A stretch of 64,000 nt of DNA from Theocolax elegans (taxonomy: Eukaryota > Arthropoda > Insecta > Hymenoptera > Cerocephalidae): positions 99,699,580 to 99,763,579 of the forward strand of contig CM047425.1 in the NCBI GenBank assembly GCA_026168455.1, given 5' to 3'. The notes under the pieces are model-generated. The model had not been told where the DNA came from. It did not search any database and worked only from the letters and a program-made list of their open reading frames with translations. Both the position numbers and the translations under genes were made by a program. Within the stretch, counting starts at the first letter, position 1. Each line of letters starts with the position of its first letter. Positions 1 through 11,905 of this stretch are shown here, piece after piece.

Positions 1-519
1 TTATTACGTATTAAATTGCATATCTCATCAATTTATACGATTCACAAATACGATATGTACTTCCTATATCTTACGAATAAAATTACATAGAGATATAAAT
101 ATTATGTTTGTTTACATTATGCACATGGCATCAATGTTTTTGTTTTGATTTGTCGAATCTTGAGCTGAACTGATAAGTCAAGTATCGGTGCTAAAAATTA
201 GTGTAATTAATGCGTACCGTCACTATCAAATTTCATTTCATATCTTAAATACGTGTATGTGTATATACATATATATATATATATATATAGGCGTGTGTGC
301 ACCTTTCAAATTTACTGCGCATGTATAATACACACACAACGTGATTCGTGAGAGCTGCGTCCAGCGTCTGATCAGTGGTCTGCTATACAGTGAAAGTCCA
401 ATGGTAGTGGCACTAGTATAGTATGTGTTATGATCGCGTACAGTCGCTCACAAAAGTGTGTGTAAATATTTGCGATGGGCACGAAAACTTTTGTAGTGTT
501 AATGTACTACATTCACCAG
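1..519. other. AT-rich tract, no gene seen
   Basis: No convincing coding exon is visible. It holds a short (TA)n microsatellite near 268-288. It may contain upstream sequence or UTR of the flanking transcripts. Confidence 0.4.
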
Positions 520-891
520 TTACTTTAGCGCATGTCCAAACATATTTGACAGAACAATGCCACTGTATTTATCTGAAGATTCGACTGATATAAAATTGTG
601 AATATTATTGTAATAATAATACTCTACTTTCCTAACAGTTATAAAGAGAATGACGATGAGTAATTTGTGACGCGTAAAACCAGATGTACTGGTTGAGCCA
701 CCAACAATATTGTAATCCGACGATCGCGCGATCTCGTTTGTTGTCGAGTGCAAAATGCAGCTGGGACTCGACGACTTGACGACTGTCGAGGATTTCTCAC
801 TGGACCAAAACGATTCTCCCGACAGCTCCTGATGGAAAACAATTAGGGTCGGATACTTACCTTTAAAGAATCGTGGTGACCCATCCAACAT
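520..891 (-). CDS. Possible minus-strand coding exon, unidentified
   Basis: A 123-codon open frame starts at an ATG at 891-889, divergent from the nucleoside transporter. It is Ser/Thr-rich and has a hydrophobic stretch (LLIVILFITV) after about 75 residues, preceded by basic residues, a layout that would suit a type II signal anchor. A strong donor-like site (AAAG|GTAAGT) follows codon 10. Splicing from there to the nearest acceptor-like site (near 832) soon meets a stop, so the gene model is unresolved and may continue left of the window. The region is more CpG-rich than its surroundings, so it could instead be a promoter or 5' UTR with a chance open frame. I do not recognise a family. Confidence 0.25.
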   Translation of the reverse strand: MLDGSPRFFKGKYPTLIVFHQELSGESFWSSEKSSTVVKSSSPSCILHSTTNEIARSSDYNIVGGSTSTSGFTRHKLLIVILFITVRKVEYYYYNNIHNFISVESSDKYSGIVLSNMFGHALK

Positions 892-1274
892 TCACGACAA
901 AAGACAAAGACTCAAACGAAAAAGACTGTAAGTCAATTTAAGTATATACATACTTTAGTACCAATTTCTTTTTTTATATTGAATGTCATCGCGATACTGT
1001 TTTGGTATCATTGACAATGTCAGTATTTCAGTAAATAATAATAACTTTGTACTTCAATTAGTTACTTTACTTCATTTAATTGTCCATTTTAAATGTTGTA
1101 TAAAATTGAATACTAATGTTTTCCTTGTTCTATTATAATTGCCTAACAAGAAATGCAATTAAAATAGAATCATAGTACAATGTAGGAATTTTACAATTAC
1201 TGTCATTTTCTTCATGTTTATATTGAGGAATGAAATTTCATAAAATTTCAATTGTTAATTTTGATTCTAGTAAA

Positions 1275-3419
1275 ATGGCTCATTCAATGAATACAGAACC
1301 TTTATTAAGACAAGAAGAGGATGAAGATGAAGAAGAAGTTAGTAGCAGTAGTGGTTTTGAAAATGATACCGATATAGAACCAGATGATCCAAGAATTGTT
1401 TATTCCCAGGAAAAGCCATTTATAAGACATCAAATACCATATGATAGGTAATAAATAAGTTTTAATATTTTTTCTAAACTACTTTTTTCTGAACTTTTGA
1501 TAAACTATATTCATCTATTATTTTCAGATATAATTTAGCGTACATAGTTTTTTATTTACTAGGAATAAATACTCTAATACCGTGGAGTTTTTTTATTACA
1601 GCTGACGATGTAAGCAATATCAATAATATAATTATAATAATGTAATTAATTTTTACAACATTGTTCTGTTTTATCACCCTTACAGTATTGGATGTATAAA
1701 TTTAGAGATATTAATCCAAATGAATCACATAGTGTAAATTTTAGTCATGTAGAAAATTTAGAAAAACGAACAGATTTGCAAGCTAGTTTTACTTCCTATG
1801 TCAGCATCTCAAGTGCAATTCCAAATACAATATTTTTAATAATTAATACATTTATTAGTAAAAGGTAATTTAGTACTAATTGTGAAATTATAACTGTATT
1901 GTTTTATAACTTACATAACATAACAACTTAATTTATGTTCATATTAGAATATCATTAAGCACAAGGATGATTGGATCTCAATGCATGATTGTAGTGGTTT
2001 TCATTATAACCACCTCTTTTGCCATAGTAAATACAGACAGTTGTGAGTATCAATATCAATACATTAATATAAATATTTTAGCATTAATTTTATTTCATTG
2101 TTTTTGCAAATTTCAGTTCAGAATGGTTTTCTGGTTTTTACATTAACAAGTATAGCAATTGTGAATGGTTTGTATATTGACCAAATAAATATACAGTTTC
2201 TCATAGCAAATTTACAATTAAATTTGTATTTTAGCTGCATCAGCAATATTTGGAGGAAGTTTATTAGGTATAGTAGGGCGGTTTTCTACAAAGTATATAA
2301 CAGCAATGTCTGCTGGGCAAGCACTAGGAGGAATTTTTACAGCATTAACTGAAATATTATCTTTATGGATTGGTGCTAGTCCAATGACTTCAGGACTACT
2401 TTATTTTATTATAGGAGATATAGTGTTGTTATTATCATTGATTGCCTATGTAATTTTAGAAAGAGAAGTGAGTTACTAAATGTTAATTATTTACATGTAT
2501 CAACTTCAGATATTATTAATGAAAAATAATAATTCTTTATTAGGTTTTCTTTAAACATCATGTAGTAATTAAACCTCATGATCCAAATGAGCCAGATTTT
2601 TCGATTAACAATGAAGTAAACTTTATACGAGAACATGTTTCTTATACTCGAATTTTTAAAAGAATATGGCACTATGGACTAAGTACTTTTTTAATATTTT
2701 TTATAACAATGACAGTTTATCCATCTGTTACAGTTTTGGTAGAAAGTGAAGGAAAAGGACAAGGTCACGCATGGAATGGTTAGACAATAATTTTTTTAAT
2801 TACACTAACAATAATATTAAATAGCTGTTTAAATAAATTAAATTATTTTCAGATGTTTATTTTGTACCAGTTGTTACATATTTATTATTTAGTTGTGGTG
2901 ACTACATTGGTAGAATTTTATCAGGAGTTTTTATGTGGGTATGTAAACTTTGTAGTATATTTAATATTGCGAATTATACATCATATGTTCATAATATTAG
3001 TATTAATATTTATTTATGACTATATTATTATTATAGCCTAAGAACAAGCCGTGGTTGGTGATATTTTTCAGTGTTTTAAGAATTTTGTTTGTACCTGCAT
3101 TTCTATTTTGTAATGCACAACCAAGACATCATTTACCTGTATATATTCATAGTGATGTTCTTTATATCATTTTAACTATTTTATTTGCACTAAGCAATGG
3201 GTACCTTTGTAATATTGCATTTACAGTAACACCTACGTAAGTAATTGTGTGTACAAAATGTTTGTTAGTGAAGAGTATAATTCTAATGTCTTTTTTACAT
3301 CTTTCAGGGTTGTTGATTCAAAGGAGAAAGAAGTAGCATCAGCTATGCTTGCTGCTTTTCTGGGGATTGGAGTATCTATTGGTTCACCACTTAGTTTTCT
3401 GATGGTTAAAGTTTTATAA
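1275..3419 (+). CDS. SLC29A3: Equilibrative nucleoside transporter (SLC29, ENT3-like)
   Basis: Facilitative nucleoside carrier of the SLC29 family, a multi-pass membrane protein of 481 residues. Coding exons: 1275-1447, 1528-1609, 1686-1864, 1948-2042, 2117-2167, 2235-2467, 2544-2778, 2853-2938, 3037-3236, 3308-3419; all phases agree. The N-terminus is acidic and cytosolic, with a dileucine (EPLLR) followed by an Asp/Glu run. The first membrane helix has PWSFFITADDYWMYK, close to the ENT3 signature. The last helices carry FALSNGYLCNIAFT and a Gly-rich ending typical of ENTs. The ATG at 1275 was chosen over 1230 because an acceptor (ttgattctag) ends at 1270, which makes the upstream ATG intronic. 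ENT3-type members act in lysosomes or mitochondria; that location is inferred here from the N-terminus and best family match. It could instead be a plasma-membrane ENT. Confidence 0.9.
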
Positions 3420-4428
3420 CAAATCAATGTTAACAAAATTCTTTACTGCCAGAAACTTGAATGATTAGATATTTTATGAAGTTGATTAGTAAAAACAAAT
3501 TTTAGTATAATGCAATATATTATAAGTATATAATTTCTTTTATACAATCTGGCTTCCAGAATAACAAAGACTAACATTTACAGTTCAATCTAGCTAAACC
3601 ACATTCCCGCAATAAGTTAAACTTAATTGTTAATGAAACAATAACTTTCACAATATTTTTTATTATGTACAATTTTTATGTATTATAAAAACGATATTTT
3701 ATCATATCTGTAAAAATTTGTATACTTGTAAGTTCACAATTGAACACGTGTATGATATATTATGACATACTATTTTTATGTATGTGATGTGTTTATAAAT
3801 GTAAAAAGAGTATATTTATCAAATAAAAATGTGTACATGTGTGTATCTACATATTTATATATGTGTATAAAGTTAAATAAGACACTAAAAGAAATAAATA
3901 AATTTAAAAAAATCAGAGAAGAAAAGATTTATTCAAAACTTTCCTATAAAGAAATTACAGATTTTATTAATAACAATTTCATACATTATCGATCGGAAAA
4001 TTTTAGTTAAAATATTTTGTAGATTATTACTTGTACTTGTAATCAATATTAATTCGTATATTGAGTTGTTTAATAAATATTAATTATAAAAAAGATACAG
4101 AAGTTAATCATATATGTAGATATTAGAAATAGTATCACGTCAACGTTATATATTTTATTATAAATTAATCAATTTATATATTCTTAAGTATTGTTACTAA
4201 AATACTGCAGAGATTAAATTATATAAATTAAAAATAAATAAATACAAATTAAAATTAGCGATTGAACTAATAAATATATATATATATGTATATATAATAT
4301 CTTTATGCTTTCTAATTCAAATATTTGTACTCACAGAGTTTAGTTACAATAAGTAACATGAAAAACAAATTTTAGAAAAAACGCCTGAAGAGTATAAAAA
4401 TCATTTACTATTGTATCATACACATGTT
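3420..4428. other. Convergent 3' UTR region
   Basis: AT-rich sequence between the stop codons of two convergent genes (nucleoside transporter + and first PIMT -). Several AATAAA-type polyadenylation signals are present, for example near 3821 and 4072. No coding exon is seen; the short open frame at 3762-4010 is low-complexity. Confidence 0.5.
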
Positions 4429-5802
4429 TCATGATCTAGTTTGTCTTTCTCTATCAGTTAATGGTACATATTCTACTCCCATTAATGGTGTTTGCTGAAT
4501 TTTGCCATCCATTGTTTTATCTATCTGAACCAATGTTTGATCACAGTTCTTTTTTCCAATAGGTACAATCATTCGACCACCAGGAGCTAGTTGCTCAATC
4601 AGCTAAAATATTGTTCAAAAATATAATATATGCTTTGTATTGTAATATACTTAAAATATTAATTGTATTATGTTGTTGTTAACAAAGTAAAAATCATTTG
4701 TGTTTAAAAAAAAATCTTACAATATCTGGAGTTTCTGCAGATGCTGCTCCAACATGAATAGCATCATATGGTGCTTTTGGTGGGTAACCTAGTCTACCAT
4801 CACCAACTAAAAATTCATTAAAATATATTTTAATATTTTAATTATATAAAAATGTATTAGTCTTAAGAAATAAAATAACTGACCAATTAATTCTATGCGA
4901 CCACTCTTTAAAAGGTCAGGATGATCATTTTCAATATTTTTTTTAGCAGTTTCTTGAAGCTGAGACACATGTTCAATACCAACTACAACACCATTTGGTC
5001 CAAGCATAAGTGCCATACATGTTGTTAAGTAACCCGAACCAGATCCAACATCCAAAGCTCTGCCTCCATCTCGTAATTTAGTAGAAAGATATTCCAAGGC
5101 ATATCCATGCTAGAAAAATTCTTTTGGCTCATTTGTTTAAATATAATTATAAGAACTTTTGTTCAAATTTTTTATTTATATTGACGATTTTGATATATTG
5201 TAGATGATATAAACTTTATTTATAAAATCATCAAAGAAATTCTAATACAATTTTTGTTAAATTATACATCAAAATAGTCAACAAAGTTATGAAAATATAA
5301 TTTAAAATATTTAATTTATAATGGAACACAATTAAAATTAATAATAAAATAAAATATTGAAATACTTTTTAAATGCATAGGATATAGGAAACAAAAGTAC
5401 CATGTGCGGTGCACTAATAGTAGCCCCATATCCAATACCCTGAGGAATATCTATGTAAGCATCATTAGGATGGGTGTATTTTCCTCTATCTACTTGACAC
5501 ATTGTATCAAAAACTTTGTCTGACTTGATTACTCCGGATCCTACAAGATTAAATTTAAATTTAAAATTTAATGTATCATTATCAACAACGCTCTAAAATA
5601 TAAGTATTTTGCACTGTTTGTATATGCATTAAATGTAAACTTATTCAAAACTATATTTTTAATAATGTAGAACGCAATTTAAGTTATGTAATTATGAACA
5701 ATAATAACAAAAATATTAACTTGTAAATTAACCTAAAAACTTACGTTTTAAATGTTGGACTAATTCTAAATTTCCTCTTCCATGAAATCGCCGAAATGAC
5801 AT
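4429..5802 (-). CDS. Pcmt: Protein-L-isoaspartate O-methyltransferase, copy A
   Basis: Cytosolic enzyme that methylates L-isoaspartyl residues in age-damaged proteins using S-adenosylmethionine (SAM), starting their repair. It has 227 residues, the family's usual length. Coding exons (minus strand order): 5802-5745, 5540-5401, 5109-4884, 4806-4721, 4602-4429; phases agree. The substrate-site motif [15 protein letters not shown], motif [13 protein letters not shown], an acidic residue after strand 2 (VGIEH), [21 protein letters not shown] and [10 protein letters not shown] are all intact, so I infer an active enzyme. It is the last of three tandem copies on this strand, sharing exon lengths 226 and 86 with both others and 140 with copy C. 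It converges on the nucleoside transporter. Confidence 0.94.
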
Positions 5803-6597
5803 TTTGATAGATAAAACACTTACTGTCGAGCAAATAATACAGAATAAGAATATCCACTTAATCTTTAGAATTTGAAATTTGTTTATTATAATTTTCGTCT
5901 AAAAGAGATGAGCTTGAAATTTCCAGAAAAGTTCAGAAATATTGTATTGTAATAATTAAATAACGTTTTACAACTACTTTATTATATAATTAATAATAAC
6001 AATTAGTTGCTTTGATTGTTATGTTAGTTAACCCTTTTAAAACACCGAAATGAGAAATAAATTAAAAAATAAGTACGATACCCCTATTGTGACTATACAA
6101 CAGCAGAAGATATACTGATTTAAACGCATACACACACACACACGCGCGCGCGCACTCACACACACACACACACACTCATATAAATATAAAATACGTTTTT
6201 CAAGTAATATAAATGAAAAAACTTTGTCACTAATAAATATTTTTAGTGACATAAAGTTTTTATGTTTATATACTTTCATCCCTATTACCTATACAAAGAT
6301 AAACATATATACCGTCAATTTTTACTTCAACCATCTAATGTTAAATATTGATACACAATTTTTGACAATAATAATCAACATTTACAATTAAATTTTAAGT
6401 TTCTATAATGATAGATTATGTTTTATATTATCGACGCGATTTATTCAATGTTTCAATTATACATTAGTTATTAAAATCTAAGTATTATTATCAAAATTTT
6501 AAATTAATGTTAAATTTATATCTAATAACTAAATATATAACAATAATTAAACTAAAATAAAATATATAATCTACGTTATATATATATATATTAATAT
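5803..6597. other. Spacer between PIMT copies A and B
   Basis: AT-rich non-coding spacer holding the presumptive promoter/5' UTR of copy A on its left and the 3' UTR of copy B on its right. It contains a mixed CA/CG dinucleotide microsatellite. No exon seen. Confidence 0.5.
6128..6177. repeat. Compound (CA)n(CG)n microsatellite
   Basis: Alternating purine-pyrimidine tract: a CA run, a CG run of about five units, then another CA run. Such a tract could adopt Z-DNA and is prone to length change. The open frame across it (6037-6279, -) is a by-product of the repeat. Confidence 0.9.
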
Positions 6598-9033
6598 TCA
6601 TATTTTTTTAGAAATAATATATGTCACAGGTAACACAGTTATAAGCGAAATCGCTAAAATACGATGCCGTTTTACAAATTGTTTGAGCATCGTCCACTCG
6701 TCAACTTTTTTGCTTTCTAACTTTTCGTTTAAAGATAACAATTCTTTTTCGCATTTACATATTCTATTATCCAACATTTGCAGACGTTCGCAAAATTTAT
6801 CTTCAAATTCGCTCATTCGTGTAAACATCGTTGAACATTTATCGTCTAATACATTTTTTATTTCAATCTTAAGTATTTCAATTTCTAATAATACTGCAGT
6901 ATATGAATTTTGAATTTGAGTATCGCATTCGACCGCTTTATTATTTATTTTCTCTTCCTTGATACACGATTTTCTTTCTAATATTTTAAGGCCTTTTTCC
7001 ATTGCTTTATCTATTCTGTCATCAGTTCTTTTCCCCCATTTTGCAATTTTCGATTGTAATTTATTCTTCATGTTGTCAAGTATTAAATGTTGTTGAACAG
7101 CATTATTTTTCAATGCCTCTTTTAAATTGTCTAGTTGTTCTCTTAAAATAATAATTTTAATAATTTCGCTTGGTAAAATTTTTATTCGTTTTTCTTCGAT
7201 CATATTTCCATTATTAGTCAATGATGTTGTTTCATTAACTTTTCCATCCATTGTATAGCTTTGTATTTTATTTTCTAATTTCAAATTTATAGTCGATTGA
7301 TCACTATTAATTGTGTCATTTGAATCAGAAGTTTTCAAACACTCAAATTTAAAATTTTTTTCTCTTATGGAATTACGTTCGATTTGCTTTCTGTCATCGC
7401 TGGTTAATTTTTTTTCTGATTTTACCAAGCTAATTCTTTCTCCTTCATCTGTCTTGAAAATATCCATTTCAGTTTTGAAGTTATCATTAAACGGTTTATT
7501 TTTAAATTCTGGATTCGAATTGTTTAAACAATCAAACTTAACATTATCCTGTATTATTGAATCATTATGTTTTTCTAATATTGCATTTTGATTCTTCAAA
7601 GTATTATTTTGAGCTTTGTAGAATAACGATTTAGGGTTACATTCCTGTTGGGAAATCAAATCTTGTAAACATCCAAATTGAACATTTTCTTCTATTATTG
7701 TATTCCTTTCGGTTTGCTCCCCTTCGTCGCTTGGTAATTTTTTTTCTGATTTTACCACGCTAGCGCTTTGTTGTACAATATTTTCTGTTTGATGTACAGT
7801 CTGTAAAATAGTCCCTTCAGTTGTGAATAATTTACCAAACGGTTCACATTCAACTTCCAAATTTAAATAACCGTATTTAACATTCATTAATTTTGTCTGT
7901 TGTAATTTTCGGTCGGATATTTTATTGACTTGTGTCAATACTTGAACATCATCTTTTAGTACAACAGGCATTATTAATCGTCCACCTTTTGCCAGCTGAT
8001 TAAGAAACTAAATATTATATATAAATTAATATTAAAAATGAGAATAAGTACATGACAATAAAGTTTAATTACATACTTATATAATAAATTTATACGGTTT
8101 TTATATAATATACTAATTTTTATTACGTATTAATCCTTACTGTGTGTGGTATATTTATCAGTGCTGCTCCTACATAAATAATATCATAAGGCGCTTTAGA
8201 CGGATAGCCATAAATTTCATTGCCCACTAAAAAATTAATTAACGTCACAAGTAATATTAATGTAAATAAAATATATATTTTATCGGTACGTATAGCATAC
8301 AATTAAATTCAATTCTATCCCTTGACAATAAGTCTTCGTAATTATTTTTAATATTTTTTCGGACTTTCTCTTGAATATCTTTAACTGATTCGACATGGAC
8401 TACTGATCCATTCGACTCGAGCATTAATGCCATGCAAGTGGTCAAATATCCACTACTACAACGTATTATTAAAGCTCTATTACCATCGGTTAATTTATCT
8501 GCGAAAGATTCTAAAACTGCACCGCACTACAAATAAATTTACAGTACGTTTAATTTTATTTAAGCAAATGTTGGTACGATAATATTATTGTTCACCATAC
8601 TGACTTCAAAATTTTTAATCTATTTTATATAAAATTTACAATAATTACATTTATAATGAAATAAATAATGTATAGATTTACCATATGCGGTGCACTTATT
8701 GTCCTACCATGACCTATACTTTGTGGTGCATCGATATACGCATCGTTATATGGATTGTAATCATTGACGAAATCTTTTCTATCTACTTTACTCATAATTT
8801 CGTATACTTTTTGAGATTTTATTATTCCTTTATCTATAAGTTAATAATAATTAATTTCGTTAAACGTTTGAATAAATAATATTTCATTCAATACAATTAC
8901 ATAATTTTATAACAATTTATCATTTTTTTAATAATTCATATAAAATTTATGAAATAAGATATTTTTACTTACCCTTTAAGTAATCAACTAATTCTTGATT
9001 ATTAGAAAAACGGACCCGATTGAATTGATTCAT
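6598..9033 (-). CDS. PIMT-like pseudoenzyme with repeat/coiled-coil extension and tail anchor, copy B
   Basis: 644-residue predicted protein. Coding exons (minus order): 9033-8973, 8833-8682, 8526-8301, 8226-8141, 8007-6598; phases agree and exons 3 and 4 match the lengths in the flanking PIMT genes. Residues 1 to ~224 are a full PIMT fold (TISAPHM and [10 protein letters not shown] kept). Motif I has become [12 protein letters not shown] in place of [11 protein letters not shown], and the GDGR motif has become GNEI, so SAM binding is probably lost. Residues ~225-450 are Ser/Asn/Lys-rich with degenerate repeats. Residues ~450-620 are charged and coiled-coil-like. The C-terminus is a single hydrophobic helix ([16 protein letters not shown]) ending SKKI, as in tail-anchored proteins. 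The last exon is one uninterrupted 1.4-kb frame, which argues against a pseudogene. Function unknown; possibly a membrane-tethered binder of isoaspartyl or other proteins. Confidence 0.82.
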
Positions 9034-9982
9034 AATGTATGCGAACTATGATAATAGAAAAATAAAATTACACCTGTTACAATATTTAATAAAATATACC
9101 AGACTTTTTCGCTTAAATGTTCGAACAATTATTTATAACCGAAAGGAAACCGTCTGAATAGTATATGTATCGTTAATCTGATATCACGATTACAATATTT
9201 TATATATAGATAAAATAATATGTCGTATATCTTTTATCAATGTATATTATTTCAAATAATTAGCGTTAGAATATTTCTGCAATATATATTTACATCACTG
9301 TCAGTGAAATTACCACTGTCAACTATTACTTTCAATTTAAGAAACTTGTTATCCATTAGATAAGATAATATATTGAAGTATATGTGTATCGATTACTTTG
9401 ATGAAAAGGTATTTGTTGCTTAGATAAAACATAAAAGAATATTCGTAAGTACCGGTACATACAGATTATTATTATATGATATAATCGCAAAGTAATACAA
9501 AAATCTACTTGTTTGAAGAAATTAACTTATACCAAAATTTATATTAATTCATAAGAGTTTTACATTATTTTACTTCATATGAATAATAAAGATTTTTTGA
9601 AATCTAATATTTTATCAACTGCTCTTGCAAATAATCATCTATTATTTTTAATACCTAAGTATTCAATAACGATATAAAACAGAAGAAATATGTAATTTTT
9701 AATTTTTTTTACATTTTTTCATATTCAAATAAAAAATTATAATTAAAAGGAATAATAGGTATAATTAAAATAAATATTTTTTTATATAAAATATATTATT
9801 TTATTAATAAATATAATAATTTAATAGTTTTATAATACATATACATATATAAGAATAAATCTATATATTTATATATGTATACATGTATCAATAGTTTGTT
9901 GTGTAAAAGATAGTGTTGTGATGTAAGATGTTCACTAATAATTTAAAAATTGATCTAACAAGAATTGAGAAGAAATTTACAA
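9034..9982. other. Spacer between PIMT copies B and C
   Basis: AT-rich non-coding spacer, presumed promoter of copy B and 3' UTR of copy C. No coding exon or clear repeat seen. Confidence 0.5.
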
Positions 9983-11905
9983 TTAATTGCGCAATTGAGT
10001 ATTAGCATCAGTCAAAAGAACGTATGATACATCCATCAATTTCTGCTTTTTAATAGAACCATCCATTAGTTTGTCTATTTGTAACAAATTTTGAAACCTG
10101 TTGAATCCTTCTATCGCAACTACTGGACAAATTAATCTTCCTCCAGGGGCCAATTGGTCCACCAACTAAATAAAATTTTATTTAATGTTATTGAAGTAAC
10201 AATTATTGGAAGATTAAAAATGAAACCAAAAATAAAAGCAGTAAATTACAAATCTTACCCCTTGTGGCATTGAATCCGCAGCTGCACCAACGTGAATGGC
10301 ATTATATGGTCCATGAGCTGCAACTCCCAATCTGCCATCTCCCTCTAGATGCATTTACAACTTGTTGTTAGTCTTCAGCTTATCTTTAGATAAACAGCAA
10401 AGTCACACAACTGACAGACAGTTCCATATGACCTGTTGAGGCAATGAACCTACTTCGAGTGCAAGAATCACAAAGCTTTTACTAATTGTAAACATTTACC
10501 ATGCTTGATGGGTTAAAGCATAATCACAAAGTTTTTATCCATGCATCTGTTATATGCATTTAGAAATTATGTAGCTTAATATGAGACATTAGGAAAACTT
10601 AGATGTTCCCTGACTGAATTGCATCTGTTTAAATAAAATAATTGAATAAAAACTGTCATAATAATAAAACCACATTCATAGATGTAAGTCCAACATAATG
10701 AATGATACAGCAATATGATGTACTGATTAAAAATAACAAATAACAAATTAGTATGTAATTGCAATGGTTAGATTGTTGTAGTCATCTTCACTAGCTATTG
10801 ATTGTGTAAAATAAATTACATCAATTTAAAATATGGTTTACCTATAAATTTAATTCGATTATCGTCTAGAAATGTTGGATTGCCTTCTTTGACATTTCTC
10901 CTTGCTATTTCTACAAGTTCTGGAATGTGTTCTACACCAATGACTTGCCCTCGAGGTCCTACCATGTGAGCCATGCACGCAGTTAAGTACCCCGATCCAG
11001 AACCAACATCGAGAGCTTTAGCTCCATCAAACAGTTGATCCGTTAAAAATGTTAAAGCATATGCATGCTAAAAAATAATATTACTATTAACTTAATTAAC
11101 AATTTATTTATTGAACAATATTTATTGAATATAAAAAAATTATATCCAATTTACATAACTCATATTTATTAAAGAATGTTCAGAAAAATTTGTAAACAAA
11201 ATTAATAAAGTAGAAATATAATTTAAAATTTTTCAAATTACAATGCGGTGCGCTAATAGTTACATTGAAACCAATTTGCCTAGGACGATCTTGATAAGGA
11301 TCTGATTCCTGGCAATATTTGCTCTCTCCACAGCTAACATTGCATCTTTTGCTTTGTTAGTACCAATTATATTGGCTTCTGACATTTTTGCATGTTTATA
11401 AAATAATTATTTTTATTTATAGAAAGACAAATAATAGTAAAAAACATATATATTACTAGTTAACTTAATTAACAATTTATTATTGAACACTATTTATTGA
11501 ATATAAAAAATTATATCCAATTACATAACTCATATTTATTAAAGAATGTTCAGACAAATTTGTAAACAAAATTAATAAAGTAGAAATATAATTTAAAATT
11601 TTTCAAATTACCATATGCGGTGCGCTAATAGTTACATTGAAACCAATTTGCCTAGGACGATCTTGATAAGGATCTGATTCATGGCAATATTTTGCTCTAT
11701 CCACAGCTAACATTGCATCTTTTGCTTTGTTAGTACCAATTATATTGGCTTCTGAAATTTTTGCATGTTTATAAAATAATTATTTTTTATTTATAGAAAG
11801 ACAAATAATTAGTAAAAAACATATAATTTATTATAAATATACATGCGTACCTTTTAATTTTTGTACCATTTCTTGATTTGTTGTTCCAGAACAGTGCCAT
11901 GCCAT
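9983..11905 (-). CDS. Pcmt: Protein-L-isoaspartate O-methyltransferase, copy C
   Basis: 229-residue isoaspartyl-repair methyltransferase. Coding exons (minus order): 11905-11851, 11751-11612, 11067-10842, 10344-10259, 10165-9983; phases agree. The start [18 protein letters not shown] resembles the N-terminus of metazoan PIMT1. Intact motifs: [49 protein letters not shown] and [10 protein letters not shown], so I infer a working enzyme. The C-terminus ([11 protein letters not shown]) differs from copy A. Exon 2 is present twice in the assembly and only the upstream copy (11612-11751) gives an open frame. Probable 5' UTR exons lie further right, with minus-strand donors after 12360, 12693 and 13132. 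It is the first gene of the three-copy array and the one nearest the P-like transposon. Confidence 0.92.
11081..11829. repeat. Tandem ~370-bp duplication containing PIMT exon 2
   Basis: Two adjacent units, about 11081-11451 and 11452-11829, match along their whole length apart from scattered one- and two-base indels and a few substitutions. Each contains an exon-2 copy plus flanking intron. Differences concentrate in short homopolymers, so an unpolished long-read assembly artefact is as likely as a recent real duplication. Confidence 0.85.
11242..11378 (-). pseudogene. Broken duplicate of PIMT copy C exon 2
   Basis: Near-identical to the working exon at 11612-11751. A one-base deletion shifts the frame (AGCAAATATTGCC for AGCAAAATATTGCC) and leads to a TAA. 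Two further bases are missing at the 3' end, so the ATG|GT splice junction is lost. Including it would disrupt the protein. It is either a dead duplicated exon or a read-error copy. Confidence 0.75.

Noticed and set aside
6037..6279. 80-codon minus-strand frame with Cys-Val repeats
   Set aside because: The repeats are translation of the CA/CG microsatellite.
8257..8445. Separate small methyltransferase-like gene
   Set aside because: It is exon 3 of PIMT copy B read past its donor; splice phases join it to neighbouring exons.
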